From Colletes latitarsis (Eukaryota > Arthropoda > Insecta > Hymenoptera > Colletidae), in the NCBI RefSeq assembly GCF_051014445.1, contig NC_135141.1, positions 25,071,422-25,135,421 on the forward strand: a stretch of 64,000 nt of DNA, written 5' to 3'. Shown here piece by piece: positions 50,396 through 59,900 of the stretch. The notes under the pieces are model-generated. The model made no database searches. It was not told the DNA's origin and saw only the letters and a list, made by a program, of their open reading frames with translations. The position numbers and the translations under genes were made by a program. Position 1 is the first letter of the stretch. Every line of letters begins with the position of its first letter.

Positions 50396-53300
50396 CCCAT
50401 AAATTGTAAGGGTCTACTCGTATACCTCGTAGTTCGACATTCCGAGAAAACTGCAGTTTTCTCAGGTAACACTCTCGACCCCGCCGGAAGAGGTCCGCGG
50501 TTCTTCTCCCCCGTTTCTTTCGCCCCGAGAGCATTAATCTTCGTAGCAGTGCATCAACCCGTCCGCCAAGTGAACCAAAGCGAATTCCTCGTTGTTAGCG
50601 GCTGCTCACGCGCGACCGCGACTTTGCGGGGGCGAGTTCGACGCGCGTTCGCTTCCATTAGAGTCGAGTTTGCGAGTAACTTACGATTTGTCCCGCAGAA
50701 CCACCGGTCAACATCGTTCTGGACCACTGTATCCAACTGGTGAACCAGCATCGACTCCTATAATTTAGTTATTTGTCAAGCTCCTGACCCTTGAATTCTA
50801 GATTTATCATCGATATTCCAATCATGGATCTGACGTTACTCTATTACTATTAGGTGCTATAAAAATTGTTCATACTCCCGAGGAACGGAGGCGTCGTAAA
50901 CCAAAGGATCCCACAGAACTCGTCAACACCTTTTGTTTGTAATACCTCGCACCTGCTACGGTACTTGAGTACCGTTGGCTTTGTCTCGCGTGGTAATTAA
51001 TTATTTCCTACCATCAACGCATCCCTAAGAACGTTTTAGAGGCTAATAACTCAGCTGTTTCGATGCTTGTTGATTTATGGCTGAAAATATCCACGAAGAC
51101 CGAGTACTAAAATAATAGAAATTATATACGAACCGATTACCGGCAATATCGTCGGTATTCGTCGATATCGACGATTCGATCGATCGTTTGCTGGTCGATT
51201 TTAGAATCTCGCCTAGGTCGCGGAGCAATTCGAAGCTCGTTGATATCCCCGTCCGCGGGGAGGTCCGGGATAGGCGTTCTGGCGAGAGATGGGGGAGAAG
51301 GCGGGGGCACAGGCTGAACCTCTGACCTCGGTACGAGCCACGACAAAGCTCTCTTCCTCTGTTACACGGTCCTCGGTTGCTACAGGCTCGATGACCTCGA
51401 ACCAAGGCTACAAAACGCCGCAGCCTAGACCATCCTCCGGAGGTCTGACGCTCCGTTATTGCATTACGTTAATTTCAACCGGGCAATCTCGCGTCATTTA
51501 CCTGCTGCCGCAATTACCGAGGGTGTACGTACGTCGCACGACCTGGAACGTGCTCCCGGAGTCCCTCGATTCCCTGACCTGAGCGGAACATCTTCCAAAC
51601 AACGCCATCTTAAGTACGTACACTATGTTTCTCCAACTGGAACTAACGTGAATCGAGTACGTCTGAGGTTGGATTTTAATCTGTTAATCCGGAACAAAAT
51701 GCAAAGGTTTTCGACTATTCTTAAGGCAGAGCCTGTGCAATTTAACTCTTCCAGACTGTATAATCCTCCGGAAACACGGACGAGACAAGCTGCTCGGCAC
51801 AGCGAGCGACCAAGATAAACTGTTTAGCCCCATAATCTCTCGGTTCGCTAAACAAATATACAGGGTTATTCTAATAACTGGGCCACAGCCCTGTCCCGAA
51901 TAAAGACAGACGAGAATTCTGACGGATAATTTCGTACGTTAGACTGGTTTGTTTCACGGTGGAAAGATTCGCGGAAGCGACAATCGGTGCATGGAAAAGG
52001 CAAATGGTCGATGGGAGTAACGGGGCGATCTCGAGGCTGGTTTACGCGGGTGCGAGCGGGTCTCCGGAGGATCGTGGCGAAATGTCGATCCTTACACGGG
52101 CAGCATACTTCGGGCTGAATCGCTCAATCGACCGCGGGGAAAAACGGACGAGGCAGAACGAGGAGGAAACGATCGATCGTAAATAGGTTTCGTCGGGAAG
52201 AGAGGCGGCTCGGGGCGCGGGGAACAGCGGGGTGAAGAAATCGGGAGGTGGCAGCTGTGGAAACGGGGCAAAAACCGAGGAAAAGAAGAGATCCAGGAAG
52301 CGGTCGGACGGAGAAACACGAGCAAAAGGCACGCGGGAAGACGGTGACTTGCGTGCTTCCAGCTTGCACGAGCGAATTACTTCGCTGGACGCCGACGAGA
52401 TCTCTCGAGCGACTTCCACGAGGTCGTCTTTTAGCACTTTCATGGACGGGGCTCGCGCGATCGCACCGTCAAAGATTTATTCCGCCGTGGATTGATTCAC
52501 GGACACCTTATGCGGCTCGCGCTAACGATTTATGGCGAGCCTGAGTCCCCCGTACGTTATTAATTCCGCGGAACGACTTTTGAAATCGAATCTGGGAAAC
52601 AAACGCGTCCTAAAATGGCAGTGGCAATTATACAGCGGTGTTAACGTCTATGAGGGCGGCCATTTTCTTAGGTACTGGTCATATTGGGTTAGGTCTGGGT
52701 TGGGACTGCATTCGAGGCTCGTGAAAATATTTAAACTGCGTTATTATACCGTTACACTATCTAAAATATAGAACAATAGCATATTACGATAATATTTTAC
52801 TCTATAGAATGTACAATATACGTGAACGTTACTGATGGTTATTCTGCGGTAGGAGGGATGATAACATAATAAATAACCCCTCGTACGTGCGCTGTTTCCT
52901 CACCGACACCATCTTCCTCGTAAGCCTTAACTCGTAAAAAAGGGGAAAAATTGTTGAGATAGTTAGGAAATAATGATAGTGATTTTCTGTTCTTCCTCCT
53001 AAAAGGTCAGTTTTTTCTAGAGCTAGTTTCTTCGCCCTGACACGTTCTCGGCTCGCGCGGATCTCCGGTTGAAAAACCGTTTTAGATGCGCGAACACATT
53101 TCATTACTCGTGCCGGTTACGCGCGCGTCAAGCGTGCGTGCACGCGAAATTCATTAAGGGGGTAGTCGAGCCTCGGAATCTTAAATATCGACCTTTCTCT
53201 GACCTTACGTTTACTGGGAAGCAAATAACCGTAATCGTTTCGATGTTCCAATGTTTAATGGTCATTGAATTTAATCCCCTACCCTACAATTACGAGTCTG

Positions 53301-53874
53301 AAAGTTTCACAATTATGAAATCAACGCGTGTTTACATTCACGAGGTATTCGTAGAACAAATCTATTCTTTTAAATTTAAATAAAATTAAATAGTATACGT
53401 TTGGAAAATTGCATTAAATCGTATGTCAAGGGGTTAACGTTCATGAGTTAGAAAGTTATTGTTGGAAATAATTGTCTATATTTCGAATATAATATCGACA
53501 CACTTGGTTAACAACACTCGACTAATGGCGGTCTTTACATACGCGTAGTCAGAGACACATCGCAACACAAAGAAAAAAAAAACATACATACATTCCGATG
53601 TGAGATGTCGCGATTTGGGTAATAATTCGTCGATGTATCAGTGGATAAACTAGATTTCCATATAATATCCAACAGTTATGTTGCTATTTTATTTGAGAAA
53701 TCATATTGGGGAATGGGGATCGTACGTCCATGATAATGGAATATCGCGCACGTTCGAGCGACCGTGGCGAAAGGGTTGGACGTAAGAATCGTGTCCAGGC
53801 GAGATCGAAGGACAACGAGGGGTCAAGCCGTATCTAATTAAGTTTCTAACCGAGATCCTTTGCTTCTGTTGCAG

Positions 53875-53962
53875 ATGGGCTCCTCCGCGATCGGCACGAT
53901 GGCGACCATAGTCGCGAGCGTGACGCTCCTGACCTTGGTCACCGTCTCCCAAGCTGCTCTGG
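53875..53962 (+). CDS. Coding exon 1: start codon and signal peptide
   Basis: The exon encodes residues 1-29 plus one base of codon 30. The sequence begins MGSSAIGTMATIV and runs through a hydrophobic core to a small-residue SQAALA cleavage region completed by the next exon. The splice acceptor TTCTGTTGCAG ends at 53874, so the ATG is the first codon after a splice site. The donor is G|GTGAGT, phase 1. A second in-frame ATG lies at codon 9, but the first gives the better signal-peptide n-region. Confidence 0.85.
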
Positions 53963-56900
53963 GTGAGTACGATCTCTCGATGGACGACGACCAACGGAAA
54001 ACAGCCTCCTCGAATCGACTTTCAAACAGTTGGAAAGCGAACTCGAGAGGGGAAGAGAATTTCCTAGAGACGCGGGGATGCTGACTATCTTTAAGGAGCC
54101 TGGTGTTTCCCGTTTCAGCCAGGACAGCGTTCGAGAAGCTGACGGACTACGATTATCGCGGAACGACTTATTACAGCGTGAGGAACCTGTCGTTGTACGA
54201 GTGCCAGGGATGGTGCAGGGAGGAGGCGGAGTGTCAGGCGGCGGCCTTCTCGTTCGTGGTGAATCCTCTGGCGCCGATGCAGGACACCCTCTGCCAACTC
54301 CAGAACGAGACAGCGGCCACGAATCCTGCTGCGCAGCCCCAGAGGGCCGCGAACATGTACTACATGACGAAGCTTCAGATCAGATCGGGTGAGACCCGTT
54401 AAAACAACGTTAAAAAAGGACAGGAATCTACGCTTTCTTTAAAATATTCTCGGGAGAAAGAAGTCTAATAACGTCGGGTTAATATTTAAATTTTTCTAGA
54501 AACCCATCGTACCGGTATATTTATCGCTCTCGAACGTCAGAATATTTTATGCCGCGAGCAGATGCACGCACGGGTGATTTCAATTATAAATTAATTGACC
54601 TGCCCGTCCGGAGAATGATTTATCAGTCCTTAGGATATTGTCGTTGCATCCGTAGACTTTATAGGCTCGATCGTAAATAAATTTACGTCGCGATCGGAAG
54701 GGGATGCTCGAGAAGCGTCGGATCGGAGTAATGGGTGTTAATGAATACACAATCAGTCCACGGACGGAACTTCGTTATTGCGATATTCGATCGCGAGATA
54801 GCGGACGCCGTTTGTTAGCGGGTTTTTTTTTTAAGAGTAATTCCCGCGCACCTGTCCAGGATGGTTCGTCCTTCGAGGGCTCGAACGACCCCGGCATAAT
54901 CGAGGCACCAGCACGACTTCGTTAATGAACGTTAATACCCTCGCACCTCCCGCGCCACCGTCGCAAACAGGACAGAAACCCTTCCGTGGAACAATGGCGG
55001 CGAAAGAAAAATCCCGCAATAAGCGGGAGGACCTTTGGGGAACGGGAAGGTGCGATAATCCAGGTTTAGACGCTGGTGGCGAAGTCGACCGGGAGCAGGT
55101 AGGTGTGCAAATAAACCGGAGAAGCCGGTAGCTTCTGGTCGAGAGGAAGGTTGTTTGACCACGTTGCATTGTGACCGAGTTTGATGATAACCTGCAAACA
55201 GCGATTGAATTTTCCCTCTCGAGTGGCCAGGGAATTTCTATCCGCGCTTTGGAAGCTGCTATAACTGGTTGGAAACTTGGAGAATATCGTCCTATGTAAT
55301 TATGATTTATTTAAGATTGCTTCGAAGAGTACAATTTATTAAATTTGATATTCGAAATAGCCTTTCTCCCGCAATTTTAACGTTTGTCGAGGGCCGTGGG
55401 TTAAGCAGGCGGTCCTGAACGCTTCAAAATTTTCGAATCGACAAAGTGCCACCTTTTGTGACAAGTTTCGCGCGATGGCATCAGGCCTGAGCACAAAGAG
55501 GCCTCCCTTCCGAGGGCAGATTTTCACGCGGACAAGAAAGTCTACAAATTTGCCAAGGGGGGACACCAGCGGGTTGGTGTCAAACAATGGGATCTACTGG
55601 TACCTTTGAAACGGCGCGAAGGATGCTTTAAGCACGGTCGTCGGCGGTAAACAGGTATCTGCAGGCGTGTCGGAGGTGTCGAAAAGATCCCAAGGGGGTC
55701 TAAGAAACCCCTAATATTGGTTTAACGAGCCTGCTGGTGCCTTCGACCCTTAGGAGTGTCTCGGGGCTGGTCGTAAAACCCGCTCGAACAGCCCGCAAAC
55801 ACCTCCGGGGGACTCTTCGCCCCGAAAGGACCACGAAGGACTTCGAGGAAGGTCTCCATTTCCCTGAAACGAGCGTTTGCCTCTCCGCCAGGCGCCTCCA
55901 GGACGTCCAGATGGGACACCGGTCGGGATAACGCGTTTGGATTCGTTCCTCGACTTTGGGGAAATTAAAACGACGTGATTCGCGTTGACCTCCCGCCGGT
56001 CTTTTTCGTCACACCTGCTTGTTAGGGTCAACTGAAATTAATTTGCCTTGCTAACATTCCAGAATCAATTGTTTCGTGCAATATATGGCAGTCGAAGCGT
56101 CGATGGAAAGAGTTGGAATGGCGGATGGCAGCGGTGCAAACACCGAAAATCCTCCTTTTCTTAAAATAACCATCGGGAAACGATAGAGGCTCCGTCATCG
56201 AGGTGCCGACTCGTTAAGAATTCGCACGGGCAGAGAGCGTTTAAAAGTTGGCTCGTCCCGAAATTTACGTAACCGAACCCCCCCCCCCCCCCTCCCCGCG
56301 TGGTTCCATCGTTTAATTTGAGCAATAAAACGGCCCGTGACGATGATTAATTTTAGCCCGTTCCGCGTGAGTCACGGATGACAGGGTTCAACGTCGGTTC
56401 ACTGCCAACTAAAACATTTCCAGCGAAATCGCGAACCCCTCGCCGTCCCTCAGGATCGCCGTCGCGGGCTCCAGGACGTCTAAGAATAGTCCCTGTCCGA
56501 GAGGAGCTGGTTTATTTTTAAAGACACCCGGTGCACGGTTCTCGAAACGCCTCTGGAGCCCGGACCAGTCTTCGAATCTTCGTGTTTTCGAGGGTTGCAG
56601 AAAATCCGGGGAGGGATCGTTCCCCGTGGAGGCGGATGCCAACGTTTTCGAGGCAAAATGGTCGGTGGCATTGTATCGGCGGGTATTTCGGTGGTCGTCA
56701 ATCCGTCGGGCGCGATCAGGAATTCGCACGGTCGCGGTGAATCATCCGTGTCGTAGTCACGCGTCGGTTCGTTGGCACCGTCCCGTTCTTCGTCGTCGAC
56801 ATTAGCGCCGGTTTCGAGGGCGGAACAAAAGAAATTGGAGCGCGCGCCGAAATATACGATCTGCTAAAATCGTGGGTCTAAGATCTGGACACCTACGGCG

Positions 56901-59900
56901 CGGCCAAGGACGCCGCCCCCTGCTCGGAACAAAGTAATAATAAATTCATTCGGGGGCTCGAAACGGACGAAAGCTGCTTTAGCAAACTTCCAACGTGTCG
57001 ATAAACGCGTATTTTATTTCCATTTTTGAAGGATTTCAAGATCGGGGTGTCGAGTATTCGTATCGTACGAAATCCTATTCTTCTAAAGTACAAATTACCA
57101 TCGAGTGTTTCTACGTGTTATTCTGCAAAACATTGTCGAGGACGTCCCTAGACTGAAGAAGCTAATAAAGTTGCTCGAAAGTTTTTGAGGAATTTTGTGT
57201 TATTTCGGCGAGCGTCGGTCCAAGGTTTGGGGCATAAATTTTACCGTGGCCTGTACGATCCCGTTCCTCTGCCAAAAAGTCGTGCGTCAGAGATCGGATC
57301 TAGCGGCAGCGGTCGATCTCGGGGGATGCCAAGTCACATGGCCGCGTCCGCTCGTGATTTCGGCATCGCCTCGAGCAGTTTTCCCCGTGCTCGTCTCGCG
57401 TTGCGTTCGCGTGACCGACCAACCGTGGAATTCGCCACACTTCCTCGGATATCTGCCGGATATATAACTGTTTCTCGATCGTCGAGATCCATGCCTCGGC
57501 CGTATCGCGAATGCTGACCTTCTTTTTTCGTCTTTCACGCCGCCATGGCCACCGATCCCTCCCATTTATCCCGGAGAGCCGATGAACGCCATTAAGCACG
57601 CGTTACAAGTCGAATTAAACTCCCTGCCTGAGATCGATCCTGACAATAAAGTTCCAACTATCGTTGGGGAACTCCCTTCTGCTCGATCTATGCACCAAAC
57701 TTATTAAAACAATTTATCTTACGTAATAACTCGGGATCACAACACAAGATTTTCGAAGCCCTTAAATTCGTTAGAATAGCAGTACAGATGATAATATTAT
57801 TTGCTTCCTGTGATTTACCTACGTTTTGAGATATCAAACTGTTACACCAGCGTTCAAGCCCGATAAGATCAGATTCTAAGGTCTAATATCGCGAGAAATA
57901 TCGCGAACAAAGAATCCATGCGATAATTCTGTGGTACAGACGATGCGTTATTTATTCTGGAAATTTCAGTAACTATTTAACTATAGATACTTCCACGCAT
58001 TCTCGCGTTATCCGATGTTAAATAATTTCGAGGAGCACCGTGCGATCAGCTTTATCAAACGCCTTTGTAAAATCAGTACAGATAGCATCTGCGTAATATC
58101 CTTAATCTAAAGATACGTAGTGAGAAAACAATGTGTGATTCGAGGCTACTAATCTACTAGTAACAAAGCCACATTGTTCGTCGCGTGCTACATTCGATAG
58201 ACAAGACACTTTGCGAGCGCATATTTGTGCCTTTAAATTCCTCGGGCGTTTCAAATTTTATTTACGCTTGGAAAGATACGGGAGATAAAAATTCGATTCG
58301 ATTCTACGTTAGTACGCGTAAACGGAGAAACGATCTTGGATACTACCGTTAAATCGCGATAGTTGGATTGTCGTCGTCCCTTGAAAGACATTTTGATTAC
58401 TGGATATGGTCAACCATGCGAAGCAAATGAGTCGAAGCATGTACCTTGCCATCTATTGGCTTCTTCGGGCTGAACAAATATGCGATGATATTCGAACTTA
58501 GACGTAAACTTATTAACCGGTAGACCGTGCAATCGTAACAGCCCACGTGCGCGTTTTACACGCGAATAAACAGTGTTTAATAAATCTTGGCTCCCCAGTA
58601 AATGCGAATATCATAGTCTATAGTAATTTAAACACCTCGAATGGTGTAAAATCCAATAATATTCACCTCTACGTCGAATAATATTGAAAAATATGGACTA
58701 GTAAAAATGAAAATTCTTTTCGAGGGTCGAGAAGCGATCCTTACGTTTATAGATACGATGGGATAAATAGAAACGAGGTTACGAAGAGCGATAGATAGTA
58801 AGTTCTTTGGTAACGCGGTGAATAATGGTATTGCTGTTCTCCTATAATAGAATTGCACATAATGCACGCCTCAGTGGCTCTGATAATCCGGAAAGTAAGT
58901 CGATTTTATCGCAAAATGAGTTAGCCGCGTTGCCAATGCGATTAAAACAACTGAAATTACGATAGAGCGCACGGTGGTGCGTATCGGTATGGAATAGTTG
59001 CGGAAATATCTGACGTGCATATTGAAATTTATGCGACATTAAATATCGGAGGAATTCAGGGCCTCAAATAACAAACGCAAGGTCGGAAATTCTTCTTCCA
59101 TTGCTAGGAAATTCCTAATAAATATGAAGATTTATTTCTAAATAATTAGAAAGGATCGAGTGACCCGTTCGCCACGTCCAAGGTACGCCATTGTTGGCTC
59201 GAGACGTTAACGGATAAAAAAGCTGAGAGCAACGAGGAATATGTTTATCGTCTAGATGCCAAATTGCACGGCAACGACACCGACGTTGTATCGAATATCT
59301 CGTGCGTGCTGGCACAGGTGTCGGCGTCTGAAATTCATATCGCATAAATAAGTATTACGTAATCGAAAGCACTCCCTGCAGCCTGTGCACGCTTCGTCAG
59401 GTGTGCAACCGTCGCGTCTGCGGTCAGGCGTATCCACGTGTCCCTGCCTCTCTGTAAACAAAAATCCCTCGCGCGTCATAAAATTATACAACTCGATGAG
59501 GTGATCGGTCATCCACCAAAGTTCAATTTCGAACCAATTACGATGACGTGCGTTCGATTAATTGCAGAGGATCGAATCGCTCTTTCTTCCGCTAGAAAAT
59601 TTTATCAAAGCTCCCAATCCATTCCCAGATATTTCGTTAGGAAACGAGGATGGCGATAAAATAGATTTGCATCGAAAGAATATTATTTCCGACCATTTAT
59701 CAACGTAGTTTCGGGGGTCGTTTTTCAGAGAACGTTTGCCTGCGCCCGTGGTCCTTCGAGCGGGTCCCGAACAAGATGATCCGTGGCCTGGACAACGCGT
59801 TGATTTACACGTCGACGAAGGAGGCCTGTCTCGCGGCTTGTCTGAACGAGCACCGTTTCACCTGCCGTTCCGTCGAGTACAATTACGTAACCCTGCAGTG

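Larger units (their letters stand above)
19382..53874 (+). other. Candidate giant first intron of the PAN-ZP gene
   Basis: This stretch lies between the candidate 5' exon donor and the acceptor before the ATG. Apart from the repeats listed separately I see no coding exon. If the 5' exon is wrong, this is intergenic plus a shorter intron. Long opposite-strand frames such as those near 27.3-27.9 kb mirror one another and look like stop-poor CpG-rich sequence. Confidence 0.35.
54389..59728 (+). other. Large intron between PAN exons 1 and 2
   Basis: The 5.3-kb intron has a GTGAGA donor and a TTTTTCAG acceptor. It holds the antisense RT fragment, the poly-C tract and a G+C-rich stretch at about 55.3-56.7 kb with open minus-strand frames that I cannot identify. 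No further PAN exon was recognised. Confidence 0.85.

Noticed and set aside
53860..53875. Upstream extension of coding exon 1 through TTG CTT CTG TTG CAG
   Set aside because: These bases are the polypyrimidine tract and AG of a splice acceptor. The ATG at 53875 gives a good signal peptide.
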